A stretch of DNA of 64,000 nucleotides from the NCBI GenBank assembly GCA_030704615.1, contig CM060733.1:48050001-48114000 (forward strand). Direction: 5' to 3'. The notes under the pieces were generated by a model that was not told the DNA's origin, ran no database searches, and saw nothing but the letters and a program-made list of their open reading frames with translations. Shown one piece after another: positions 11,700-22,710 of the stretch (position 1 is its first letter; each line of letters starts with the position of its first letter). The translations under genes and the position numbers were made by a program. Source of the DNA: Takakia lepidozioides (Eukaryota > Streptophyta > Takakiopsida > Takakiales > Takakiaceae).

Positions 11700-12102
11700 C
11701 CATCACTGACTCTAGGGGGGCATGTTTCACAAGCCAAAAGATATGGCTGTTGCAGCCGCGTTGCATTTCTCCAAGCATCACCCTGACTGTAGAATAATGG
11801 GATTAATAGTCTATTTTCTTTTGAGTATAGATATCAAATTTTGGATGGATGTAATGACAAATACTCTCTGGCCAGCACTATTTCACATAAACACTCTGGA
11901 GATGTTTAGCATCCATCTAGATTGATGCTAGTTGTTCTCACATTGATACACTCCTTTTAGGGGGGCAGTTCCACCTTCACTGATTACGGTGTGTGTGCCT
12001 GTATGGCGTTCCAAGGGGGTTTTAATTTTTTTCCCCACAAATAATTATCACAATAAAGTTTCAGGGTCGAGGCCCTTTCTCCAAAAAAAAAAAAAAAAAA
12101 AA
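11700..12102 (+). mobile_element. Probable LINE 3' end with poly(A) tail
   Basis: The segment ends with CAATAAAGTTTCAGGG, a short GC-rich word and a 21-base A run at about 12082-12102. A related end (CAATAAAGTTTCAAGGCC plus an A-rich tail) occurs at 40205-40275. Two independent copies ending in A tracts fit retroposed 3' ends. The open frame 11722-11925 within it has no motif I recognise. Confidence 0.45.
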
Positions 12103-12136
12103 ATTTAAAACTCTTAGTTTGGATGTAAATCATTCA

Positions 12137-12769
12137 TGTTGAATACATACTATCAATATATCTTTGAATGAGGAAATTGTAGTTATTGGATGGATAGAAG
12201 TAGTTAGATGGATGAATAATATTGGATGAATATAGTTTGTTAGGTAGTTATGGCGGTTAGAAGAGGAAGTGTAAAGGGGGAAGGTTCAGCTGAATCATTG
12301 TCATTTGAGTGAGAGTGCCGAGGCCCTAGCCAGCGCAGAGCAACTAGTTTATTTGTCTTTGTCTTTGTGTTTTCAGTTCTTAGAATCAGAGTTTGATTTC
12401 GGTGTGACAGTGTTCTAGAGACATGAGAGAGAAGGCTCTGATTATTAAAGTGATGTTTGGAGAAGAGGAGTAAAGGAATTTATTGAACAGTGGAAATTGA
12501 GTGTGAATGATTGTCTAGATTTGATTGATTGAATGTTTGGAAGAGAAGAGAGAATGTTTCATAGTTCAATTAAGTACTCTTGAGAATAATTGGGAAGAGA
12601 AAGAGTGCAAAGAATAGTCTTCTGTTGATAGTTTGCTGAATAATAATTGGGATAGTGATCGTGACATAGCTATTTTTCTTTGTGGTTGTTTGTGCGCTTT
12701 CCCCGTGAACGAATATGTAGAGTTAATTAGATTTCTTTATCTAATTCAAGAACTCAATAAATGTCTACA
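12137..12769 (+). mobile_element. Candidate solo LTR
   Basis: About 630 bp bounded by TGTTGAATAC and TCTACA (5' TG...CA 3'), rich in T and G, with a GCGCTTTCCCCGTGAACG-like stretch reminiscent of plant Copia LTR ends. It sits between two LINE-related pieces. No matching target duplication was found and there is no partner LTR in the window, so this is only a candidate. Confidence 0.25.
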
Positions 12770-13165
12770 CTGACCCTGTTGCCAATTCCGCCAGGATCGA
12801 GGTTCTTCATTCTTATCCATCCTTGATCTCTCCCTTGGAGCAGGCAGCTCTCTCACGCCCCTTCTCCACGATCGAGTTGTTCGAAGCTGTTGAAGCCGCT
12901 TAGCCCTCTCAAATCGATTAGGCTGGACGGTCTACCTGTTGAATTTTTCAAGGACCTTTGGGAAGTCATAGGTGAGGATTTCCTTGGCATGGCAAGCGAC
13001 CCTTCCAATCAACCTCTTGCTATGCTTATGCTGGATTTCGAAAAAACCTTCGACAACATCAACTGGGAGTACCTGCTGGGAGCTCTCAAAGCTTCTAGCA
13101 TTACTGGTCACTTCTTCAATTGGATACGCATTCTGCTCTCCTCGACTTCTAGTAAGATGATTTAG
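12770..13165 (+). pseudogene. L1-clade LINE reverse transcriptase fragment
   Basis: Two frames give LINE RT text: upstream SRPFSTIELFEAVEA, then after a one-base shift LDGLPVEFFKDLWEVIGEDF (RT fingers) and LAMLMLDFEKTFDNINWEYL, the motif A region with its catalytic Asp. The stretch normally between these two blocks, with several tens of residues, is missing. This is a dead 5'- and 3'-truncated copy. The family differs from the LINE found at 48-50 kb. Confidence 0.75.
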
Positions 13166-13906
13166 TGCTCTTTTGACTGTCCAGTCTGATAAGGTTTGAA
13201 CAACCCTATGAATGTTGGAGCTGGAGCATTAAGTTTGCATATTTTCGACTTGCATTTCTGAAAAGAAATAGCACGAATTGCCATGCAAGCCACTTTAGAT
13301 CCAGCAGGGGTGCGTTCTATATGCCACTCACTGTCACTGCAATCAGACTCCTGCACCGAGCACACCACCTCCTCCACAGGGTTGGATGTTGTTGTGCTTG
13401 GATGATCTGCACCTACTGCAGTGGAAGAGGATCCACCGGCGTGGCGCATGACTTTGTCTGCACCGGAGAGACCAATGGGACAGAGAAGTTCACCCTGTCT
13501 AGGCGATGGGAATCTCCATCCGAGCCTGTTGGGTGTTCAGTTTCCTTTTGCAAGATCCAAATCTCTCCTCGCCTTATAAATGGGGAACCTTGGATTGCAT
13601 AGGGGAACCTTCAGTGCACCTATTAAGAGCCCTCGCCATCTTTGATGAGTCCCCGGACCTGGTCGCAGTCCTCAGCATTAACAAAGTCGTATCAGGGCCC
13701 TTGTCTCCGCCCCGTCCCATCAGAAAATTTCGGTATCTGGTTTGTTGTGTAAGTGCCCGCACCATGTCATCTGTAGTGGCAACATACAAGTCACGTCCTG
13801 CTTTGGTAGATTGCTGCATCCAGGCATTGTGAACAGTCTCCGCCAAATTACATGAAGGCATGTCAGCCAAGTCCTCCAACGACATGTCCTGAAAGAGACA
13901 ATGCAC
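13162..13906 (-). pseudogene. Fragments of an unclassified repetitive ORF family
   Basis: Two minus-strand frames (13906-13574 and 13449-13162). The first contains MPSCNLAETVHNAWMQQS, DMVRALTQQTRYRNFLMG and a final RTATRSGD region; I recall similar text in dispersed, probably transposon-linked proteins of streptophytes, but cannot name a domain. It may be a separate element or the downstream part of the broken element at 16-19 kb, which lies on the same strand. Confidence 0.35.
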
Positions 13907-14419
13907 GCAAATAATCCTATTTTAAGTAATTCCCGACTTTTGGCTTAAATCCGGACCAAACTTAATATGTAACATAATTAAAATTAATTCAGGTATTAAT
14001 AATAATATCGTCGAATATTGAGTAATTTAACTTGTGAAGTTCCACAATCCCATTCATGTAACATTGAATGGTAAGTCGAATGATGTACTTTGCATCCGGA
14101 AATTATAAATATAAGATCGATTGAATGAAGTTATTAATAAATTGATAGATGTATGACATAAACAGATGATTCAAGAAGATAATATACAAATGAAACGTAA
14201 ACATCCATACCATGCTTACAGTATAGTAGTACCATGAACCAATGTATTGCAAGTTTTCAATTGATGGATTAAAACGTTGAATGGAATAAGGTTTGATTTC
14301 AATGAAACATGTGAATTATGTTTCAAAATATTTAGGGATCATTCACAAAGGTTCATATGACAACCAAATATTGTGGGAAGAGTGTCATGTAGATTCAGCT
14401 ATAAAGTCATTGAACCAAG
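13907..14419. other. AT-rich spacer, no gene seen
   Basis: A strongly AT-rich stretch with stops in all frames. It leads into the tandem repeat that follows. Confidence 0.4.
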
Positions 14420-15340
14420 CTGGAATTAGGTTTTAGGTTATGGAGTTTGCTAGGGTACAAAACATAATACTTGGTATGAATGGAAAAAAAAAATATGGGA
14501 AAGTGTACAGATGACTTGGCACCTATGAAAATTTGTTAATGAAATATCCCAACCACAGATTGTATCCAAATTTCTATGAGGAATGTGAATCAAACAGTGG
14601 AGTTTGATTTAAGGTTTAGGGTTTTAGAAAACTGTAAATGGACAAACAATTATGGAGTCTGAGTCTTTACCCATACGTAGAACAATTCATGAAATATTAT
14701 CCCCACCACTTCGACCGTACCCAGAATTGGAAGTAATGAATTAAATAAACATCAAACATTGAAAATAGGTTTTAGGGTATAGAGTTTGCGAGGAGGGTAC
14801 TAAACATAGTACTCGGTATGAATGGAAAAGAAAATATGGGGAAGGGTACAGATGACTTGTCACCTATGATTTAGGGTTTAGGGAATAAAATTTCCCAACC
14901 ACAGATTGTATCTAATCTATGAAGAATGCACATCAAACAATGGAGTTACGTTTAAGGGCGTTTAGGGTTTAGAGAACTATAAATGGACAAACAATTATGG
15001 AATGTGAGTCTTTACATGGAGGTCGTACAACAATTCACGAAATATCCCCACCACTTCGACCGCACCCAAAACTGGAAGCAATAAATTAAACAGGCATCAG
15101 ACATTGGAATTAGGTTTTAGGGTACGGAGTTGAGTAGTGTGGTAAACATACTACTCGGTATGAATGGACCAAAAAATTTGGGAAAGTGTACAAGTGACTT
15201 GTCACCTATGAAATTAGACTTGAATGAAATATCCCAAGGGCCATTCTATTATGCCCAACCTTGTAACCCTTGAAGAATGTGCATCAAACATTCGAATTAG
15301 GTTTAGGGTCTATGGTTTAAGGTGAGGACAATGTAAGGAC
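14420..15340 (+). repeat. ~340-bp tandem repeat with telomere-like TTTAGGG words
   Basis: The word GGTATGAATGGA, followed by an A-rich run, GGGAA, GTACA and GTGACTTG or GATGACTTG, occurs near 14475, 14817 and 15157, a spacing of about 340 bp. Each unit also holds TTTTAGGGT, CAACCACAGATTG or a variant, and ATCAAACA. Several copies of the plant telomere unit TTTAGGG or permutations are scattered through the units (for example near 14617, 14873 and 15300). Confidence 0.75.
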
Positions 15341-16560
15341 TGAAGGCCCCAAAAGTATTGTCTTTAGAAGGTCCTAATAAAATAAACAGACCCGAGGTAA
15401 ATTGACCTGAGATGACACGGAATAACGGGTGGCAAAGTGACGTTCATGACTGGTTAGTGACGAAGAAAATTGAGAAGAATCTTAAGATAATCCGAAAAGG
15501 CAATGAAGGAAATGTAACTCTATACTTGGAGCCAGACTTACAGAAAACTACTGACGAGTAATGGGAGAAGATTCACAAGATTCATAAGCAGTAAACCGCG
15601 AGAAAGCCTGTCCATTGAAGCAAGAACTTTCACAAATTGCCACGCGGTTTATACTCAGGACGTTTTTTAGACCAATCATATTCTGCCTAACAATACGACC
15701 ATGTGGACTGAGATTGAAGGACATGGGCGAATCTGTTGAGGAGAAGACACTTTGGTGAGAAATGGGTGTAATGTGAGAGAGGAACCGCAAATAGAAGGAA
15801 GCAGTGACATCAGAAAAACTAGGAACTCCGGATGATCACTCGAGGTTCCTGAAACGTTACAGAGATGAGGTCCGGAAAAAAGCTGGTGGTTGGCAAAGAA
15901 GGTAGATTAATATTTGAACACGTGAAGAGAAACAAATGGAGAGTGGAGGTAAAACATTAGTTTTATTCTTGAAAACATGCCGAGGAGTGAACCTCCACAA
16001 TATGTCATTGTCAACCTTATTCTCCGCCAGAGGTTGCATTGTCTTCATTGTCTGACTGTTGATTGGCCTCATCCAGATTTGCTTGTACTTTCTCCACCTC
16101 CACCGCGATAATTTTCTTAAAGCTATTACGTGTTGTGTTTTTTCTGGCGGGCATTGTCCAAACGACAGAGTTAATGCGAATCCACTGAGGGGGATCATCT
16201 AGATTCAACTCCCAAACTTTGGACCAACAATCTGTGTACCTGTCCAAATCGGAATGGCTACCTCCTTTCTTGGGTCTCCACCATTTGACGTGAACCTTCT
16301 TAAAATTTCTGGATCATCTGTCGCGGACCACATCCGATATTGTCATCCCCATCCAGACTGGAAACGTCACAGTATCTACTGGTCAAACCAAGACGAAGAA
16401 TCCGTTCTCAATATCCTTGAACGGATTTAGAGGCTGCTTCGGTCTATCACACCGGGGGCCACAATACGGCTCCAGGACTTCATCTTCTTCCGACCGGTTC
16501 TGTGGTGGTTGACAGCCCACTTGGTTGAGGGCCAAAAACCCTCTTTAAGCGCGATTGAAT
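15341..16560 (-). other. Probable 3' part of the GHTHENIDG element
   Basis: Contains a short minus-strand frame at 16247-16017 (MDRYTDCWSKVWELNLDD, PPQWIRINSVVW) that could be the C-terminal exon of the broken ORF upstream, and another at 15790-15548 without recognisable features. No terminal repeats could be assigned. Confidence 0.3.
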
Positions 16561-16561
16561 G

Positions 16562-18248
16562 TCATGATTCACCTGGAATGAGAAGATCAAGTTCTGCAAG
16601 GATTGCGTCCCAGTATTGATCATACTTCATCTTGATGTCACGATAATGATCGTCAAGCAACATCCCCTTCTTCCAGAACTCCCTGTATTTTTTAATTCCA
16701 GTTTTGATAAAAGACTGTTTATCGGAGGAGTCATCTTCCACACCCCAAATTGGTATTTTTTTGGCAACCCTGGATTGTACTGCTACAGGCAACTTTGGAG
16801 TTCCATCGAGATTCGACTTCCACATCTTCACGGCGCCTTTTTTGGGGAGCCACTCAGAATCAGTAGCAAACTTCTTAAACTTCATGACAGGCCACCCATC
16901 TTCATCTACATAGAATCGAAATACATGCATTTCTGTTTGCCCAACGAAAGCCTCTTTTCCATCGAGAATGCAACCGTCCACATACGCCTTGAAATCTGGC
17001 ACCTCTTGAATGATTTGAGGAAAAAATTGCAGATCTTGAGAGATCATAAAAAACCTCAACGTAGGTGTTGTTTTGCTTCAGCTTCTTAGATAAATAACTG
17101 AAGAATCCGTCGATGTTCTCATGGGTGTGGCCAACCATGAGAAATCCCATCTGAATCTCCTCAAACACTCATCTCGCAGTTAGGAGCGACAGAAAAGTCA
17201 GCATCCACCTGTTTTTGTTTTCCTTCACGCAGTTGTCCAACTGCAGGTAGAATCTTCGCAGAAGAGAGACTTTTCGTTTTTTCTTCTCCTTATTGCCGAA
17301 AGGTTTTAAGATGTCGTGACACCTCGATTTACCCTTCATGAGAGATTCGAAAAAAGAATTCTGAGGTGGGTGGTCAAAGATGTTACGACTTTCGCAGCAA
17401 GAGGGCTTCTCTGGTTGGCGGAGGCATCTTGCCAAAGACCCAATCGTGAAGTTCGGGTTCCCGGCCAGAAGTCCAAATAGTATTGTCCGTAGACTCCGTC
17501 CCCGTGTCCATGGGTGACCATGCTGGTCAGCGAAATTGGAAGCTGACCTAAGCCGGAGACCATCTTGTTCGTCGTCTGCAACCTTGGAATAACTGTTTTC
17601 CGATGATCCATCTTGTTATGAATGATGCAGAGGAACTCAGACGGCATCATGGCTGACTCATTCATCCAATTGTGATAGAGTCTCCTGCAAGACTCCTTAA
17701 GCCTGAGGTGCTTATCAAGTGCTTTCTTGTGCGAGGCCTTCTCATCGCTTCGTTTGACCGACTTCTTGATTAGGTCTTTAAGCATCTCACAATCTGTGCA
17801 TTTGGCAAACGTGCTACCATTTTTTCTAACCTCGACATTGGGAAAAATCCGTTCTTTGATTCCGCTCACGGCTGCCTGGGAGATAGGCTTCAACCCACAT
17901 ATTTTATTCGCCTGCAAGACAGACAGGGGGAAATGAACCTCGTACGATTGCCCGAGCTTTAATAGAGAGAGGTCTGAAACATTGCGTGGAAGCAAAATAG
18001 TGAAGGACCGAAAAAAATATAGAATTCGGCAAGTGGTATACAGAAGAAGAACTCACCTCATTACACTCCTCACGAACTTTTTTCCAGTTCAGTTCAGGTG
18101 GCAGAACTCGAAGAGTATCTCTCCGTCCGTCACCAATACAGCGTGTCTTATGAGGCATGAGATCGGAGTTTCCGTTGATAATGCCTCTCTGCTTAGCTTT
18201 TTGTATTCCATGTAGGTTGACCGACCGATTCCGTGAATTGTTCACCAA
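16562..18248 (-). pseudogene. Broken ORF of a GHTHENIDG-box family (DUF7869-like)
   Basis: Consecutive minus-strand pieces at 18248-18055, 17995-17336, 17435-17169, 17168-16902 and 17059-16562. They give PHKTRCIGDGRRDTLRVLPP, then a CTDCEMLKDL region, a charged segment, LQLDNCVKENKNRWMLTFLS, and the hallmark MVGHTHENIDGFFSYL. As I recall, a GHTH(E/D)xID box marks an uncharacterised, highly multicopy eukaryotic family (DUF7869), suspected to be transposon-derived; the biochemical role is unknown. A TGA at about 17169 splits the frame four codons before the FEEIQMGF segment, and a further frameshift follows the LSKKLKQNNTYV segment. A GT donor at the end of REECNE (about 18055) and a gap before LSLLKLGQ suggest a genuine intron. 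Confidence 0.55.
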
Positions 18249-18654
18249 GCTCTCTCACACACATCAACGCCCTCAATGGTTATGTAGGCCTTTGTCGAAA
18301 CCCCCTCGATTCGATGAAGTCTTTTGGGCACATCAAAACCGAGCTCTCTCTTTTCGTCGTAAGAGGATCCCCAATAGGCGGTTCGGATAGCGAGTGTTTT
18401 TCTCCAGTCGAAATATTGGCAACACTGTAAATTGCAACATTGTTTGCTGCTGACTTCTCGAATTGCCTACAGAGAAAGACGAGTATTTATCTTTTGGAAT
18501 CGTTTTTTTCGGATTTTATTTTTTTGTCTGTTGAAATGCCGGTATGCTGCTTTTTTCACATCTTTCTCGTTGTTACCAATATCTGTTTGTTCCTCGCTAT
18601 TGACGAACCTATCAAGCTCATGTGACAATGTCCTGCACTATCAGTTAACCGAGT

Positions 18655-19011
18655 CTAAGTCAATGGCCAGATCACAAGACACATGAGATTGGTCGAACCA
18701 CCATTCAAAATCCTTGTAACAAGCACCCCGACGTGATGTTCTCCAACTTTCTCACAAAGTATCACCTCGTCTTGAATTCTGCCCTTGTACAAAGCACTTT
18801 GTTCATCTCCAAGGAGAATACACATCTTATTTCTCCAGCTATCTCTACCCATAGCAACATCGTTATTCGGAGATGGCCTTGACATGTCAGATTCATTGTG
18901 TTCATTGAATTTTGGATTGGAATCATCCGCAGAGGTCAATTCCACCTCCGAGTCCTGAGGATCCTCATTGTTGATATTAGTGGCACTCCCACTATCTTTT
19001 TGAATTTGCAC
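18655..19011 (-). CDS. Acidic N-terminal exon candidate of the same element
   Basis: A 118-codon minus-strand frame rich in Asp, Glu, Ser and Asn, followed by DEVILCEKVGEHHVGVLVTR and WPLT. It lies just upstream of the GHTHENIDG-box ORF on the same strand and could be its N-terminal part or a separate small gene. No domain recognised. Confidence 0.25.
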   Translation of the reverse strand: MQIQKDSGSATNINNEDPQDSEVELTSADDSNPKFNEHNESDMSRPSPNNDVAMGRDSWRNKMCILLGDEQSALYKGRIQDEVILCEKVGEHHVGVLVTRILNGGSTNLMCLVIWPLT

Positions 19012-20210
19012 AACATCCCATTAAATGACAGGTGTTCCGATTGCTTCTCCCAAAGAATCCGCATCCATATGCGGATATAGCAACGACAAAGAAGAATGTG
19101 TCGGATCGCAAGACACTATAACAACAGATATTGTGGACCCGTTTAGCTGTCGTCCATGGCAACTTCCGCAACCAATCACGTTGAGACATTATGCTGTTGC
19201 GACGATAGAGTTCGAGCCTTGAAGAGTGAGGAATATTTTTTGACCAGTTTGGAACGACGACATTTCCACGAACCTCGCGCGATTGCGCGTATATCCTTCA
19301 ATAGAGATGCTGGAGATTGTTGATTTGGCACTATATCGATGGACACTAAAAAAGAGTGAAACAACAAGTTACTGAAGTAAGATTAGAAAAAACTGAAGAA
19401 GAAGATGAGAAGGAACCTCGCGCGATCGTCCGTGTTTAGGGTTATAATGATTTAGGAATTGAAAACAGAACTCCGACTCTCGGATTATGTATTAGAATGT
19501 AGAATGTAGGTCTGTATTGGTGGATATAAATATTTATAGAAAATAAAAGGATCTCCTAAAGCTTCGACCCGAATGTACAACATTGTCTACGACTCCATAA
19601 CAAAACTAGAACTAAATCCACGGGCATTCGCGCGTAGTTCAGATGGATGAAATGCAGGACAGATGAATAATGGTAAACGAGTTTTGGATGACAACAAAGA
19701 AAACGGATAAATAAATGAAAACATAGATGAACGAAACAGCTGTAGTGCGAGTGATCATTCGAAGTACATAAAACGGTCGGGGCTATAGGTAAGCCTTTTT
19801 TAACAAACGCATGGAATACATGCAAGCCCTACCTTATCGTAATTATAAATCGGTTGTAAAATGATTGACGTAATTTGGAATTTTGAATGCTAAGTAAATG
19901 GATTTGTGGTCGGTCCAATATGCTTTTTTGTTTCAGACAAACAATGTTGTGTAGGTGAATTAATAGATATATTATCTAATTGAGAATTATAGTGTGTCGT
20001 AGGTTCATTGAATGTAAGATGAAAGTTGGCCCTTGTTGATTGCTTATTGCTTGTAGCTGATTGCTCAAGAGTATTCACGATCAATACATGCACGTATGAT
20101 CGTACATGTTGTTGATCACCAAAACACCAAAACATTAAAAACAAAGCCACCGTTATATTATTTCTATACAACCCAATATATACATAATTACATAGAACTG
20201 TATAGGAAAA
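19012..20210. other. AT-rich spacer with short GC-palindrome words
   Basis: No gene recognised. The word CCTCGCGCGAT is repeated (near 19273 and 19414), with CGCGCG-rich neighbours, in otherwise AT-rich DNA. These could be the ends of the element at 16-19 kb, but no clean inverted pair was found. Confidence 0.3.
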
Positions 20211-20212
20211 CA

Positions 20213-20607
20213 ACACGTATCACTATATCGACCGTAAAACCTATAACCTCACCCAAGCTTATCTAGTTTTGCAGTGTTGGTATTGACAAAACCACGTTAA
20301 TCTCAGATCATGGCTTGCATTTCATGGTAAAGTATATGCAACACCTAATATCGTGTATGCATTATGTTCCAATAATTCCATGCACTTGTGTGGAATAAAC
20401 AAAAAAATTGTTAAACATAAAACAATGCAATCACTTGTCAGTTGATCATGAAGCTCTTGCTCTGTCACTATTACATGTATCATTACATCGACCGTAAAGC
20501 CTATAACCTCATCCAAGTTTATTTTGTTGGTGTAACCCGACAAAACCAGGTTAATCTCAGATTCATGGCTTACATTTCATGGTAAAGTATATGCAACACC
20601 TAATACT
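20213..20607 (+). repeat. Two ~130-bp direct repeats about 260 bp apart
   Basis: The segment starting ATCGACCGTAAAACCTATAA near 20227 and ending GCAACACCTAATA near 20351 recurs from about 20487 to 20607 with scattered changes. Both copies include GTTAATCTCAGAT, CATTTCATGGTAAAGT and TATGCAACACC. Internal duplication of an AT-rich noncoding repeat. Confidence 0.7.
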
Positions 20608-20734
20608 TTCGAGACCAGAACTGTCATTGCTCCGCATAAGCTTTACAACAAAATCATGCAGGCACTAAAGCTGACCTTGGCTAAGAGCAGTCAAGCTAAT
20701 AACAATTGAGCTCACAAAATTTACTTACCAGCTC

Positions 20735-21394
20735 TTCTTCAGGGTACATTTCTGTGACGTCGTTGCCAGTATGATTGACGAAGAGACCTGACATGACCCA
20801 TGGCTCTCTCTTCCAGTCGTGCCAGGGGGGGAGCTCTGCATCCTCTTGTTCCAACCTTCTCCAGTTATCCAAAAACAGTCCCAACAGTCAAGGTCCATTA
20901 TAATTGTTCAACAAATCATCATGCATTTTCTGCCTCTTAGGAAAAGGTACTAGAAGGTGGTGAGTAAGGTCTACTGTTAAATTGTACCGAAATTGACTAA
21001 GTTACCCCTGAACAGAATTCACATATGGCCAAACCATCTAAAAGTAAATCTCATTTAAACTGACATCTAGGGGTCCTGACGGTACAAAAGCCTCTACCCA
21101 GGCTTGTTGCACACGACGGGCCACTGTTCCCGCTGGTGACACCAAGTGGTTATATTAGTGAGAGAGAATACTGAGGGTTGCGTAAGTATTTCTTAAAGGA
21201 CACAAACCTACAATTGGGTAGGGTGGTGAGTGAGGTTAAAGTTTCCATGGAAGTCGCTGAAAGGCTCCATTTCCATTCTGTAGATATTCCGTTGGACCAC
21301 TCTCTCATGTCAGCATTCCAAGAGCTAGTGGTGTTCAACCATACTAGCTTGTCCAAGCAATCCAGTGCTCGAGCTTGTGATTCTTCCCCTGGGT
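20735..21394 (-). CDS. Candidate exons of an unidentified host gene
   Basis: Two minus-strand open stretches with splice-like ends. One (about 21394-21168) follows an AG acceptor and reads DPGEESQARALDCLDKLVWL, then DMREWSNGISTEWKWSLS. The other (about 20884-20740) reads LDNWRRLEQEDAELPPWHDW, then VNHTGNDVTEMYPEEEL, and stops at a good donor, GAGCTG/GTAAGT. They look like host rather than transposon coding sequence, but I cannot name the protein. They may belong to the gene whose other exons lie at 37.3-38.6 kb beyond the nested retrotransposon. Confidence 0.3.
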
Positions 21395-21610
21395 CCTACT
21401 AGTGCATGTATCAAAAACAAAACTTGGACTAAATTATGACGCTACTGGATATGGTGACCTTGCTCATAATACAGTCTTATTCTTCAAGGGCTTCGGAATA
21501 CTAGTACACAGCAAATAGTCAAGGACGAGAACATGACTGAACACAAACAAGAGATCAGACTAGAGGTACAAGACTAGACAAGAAGTCAAGGTCGGCATGG
21601 CCGAATGCAT

Positions 21611-22121
21611 GATGAGTAAATATGAATCAAGGCGATCTTTATAACAATGAACAAGAGTACAAGATATTGGAACACGACTTGAATACTCGAATGCTGGAAA
21701 CTGGACTGGAATACTGGGAACTGGAAACAAGAGTAGCTTGAACTGGTGTTGGCGAGACTGAAGAGTGTCCAATCTCGCCTCCTATATATACTGGCTACTA
21801 GGAGGTTCCCTAAGAGGCTTCCCCAAAGGAGGTTTCTTGATAGAGAAGTTTCCAAGGTTAAACAGAGGTTTCTTGATAAAGAAGTTTCCAAGGTTAAACA
21901 AAGGTTTCTTGATGGAGAAGTTTCCTCCAAATGAAGCTTCCTGAGCAGTTTCCTAAGTTACTCTCGGTAATTTGGTAAACTCCCGGTAACTTGGTAACTT
22001 ATGGTAACTTATGGTAAATCATGATAGATCATGGTAGATCACGGTAACTTTTGGTAACATGATAACTTAGTAATTTCTGGTATTTATTCCCGATAAGGTC
22101 CTCTGGGCTATGTCCGTGACA
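21611..22121 (-). repeat. 3' LTR of the outer chromovirus
   Basis: Matches 36615-37113. It carries TATATATA-like promoter text near 21783 and three ~35-bp internal repeats around GGTTTCTTGAT (21828-21920), compared with two such units in the right LTR. The copy-number difference shows change after insertion. The GGTAACTT-rich part at 21960-22075 is a second array of degenerate short repeats. Confidence 0.85.
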
Positions 22122-22136
22122 TCATCCCCTCCTCTA
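22122..22136 (-). promoter_or_regulatory. Polypurine tract of the outer element
   Basis: On the minus strand AGAGGAGGGGATGA lies immediately before TGTCACGG. This is the expected plus-strand priming site adjoining the 3' LTR and fixes its outer boundary at 22121. Confidence 0.75.
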
Positions 22137-22710
22137 GCGCCGAGTTCCTCGAGGAGCGGTAAAATCTTGGACTTACTTAGAGCTGGAGAAAATCCAAAAT
22201 CCGACGAATGGTACTTGTCAAGTATTCGGTTCTTCGTTCTTGACTCAAATGATTTACAAGTCCCTGCAACCATCGATAGTGTCAAACACCTTGAACTTGG
22301 GACCACGCAGTGAGTGAATGAGCATTCTGATTTTCGAAACTGCCTTCAAATATGATTTCGTTGCCCTCTGGGTCCGAAGCCTCAACCTCCAACATAATTA
22401 TCAGACTTCGAGTAGGCTCTACTTGCCGTCGTACAGGGTCCAGACGAGGAAGTACGCGTCGCATTGGTGGCCCATCGTCTCAAGAGCGTCGGCATGATGT
22501 TGAAGATAGTGAGAGTCGAAACGGCTGATCTGGTAGTGGGGTAAGCGACAGCTCCAATGTATCTGGTTCCTGTGACTCCATACTGCCAATACAAGATGCA
22601 AGAGTGCTGGAAGTGTAGCTATACATATTGATGTGTGATGCTCTTTCCTCCTTAGCATGTATCAGGTACACTGAATGTGGAGTCTTCACCTGAAGCTAAT
22701 TTAGCTGACA

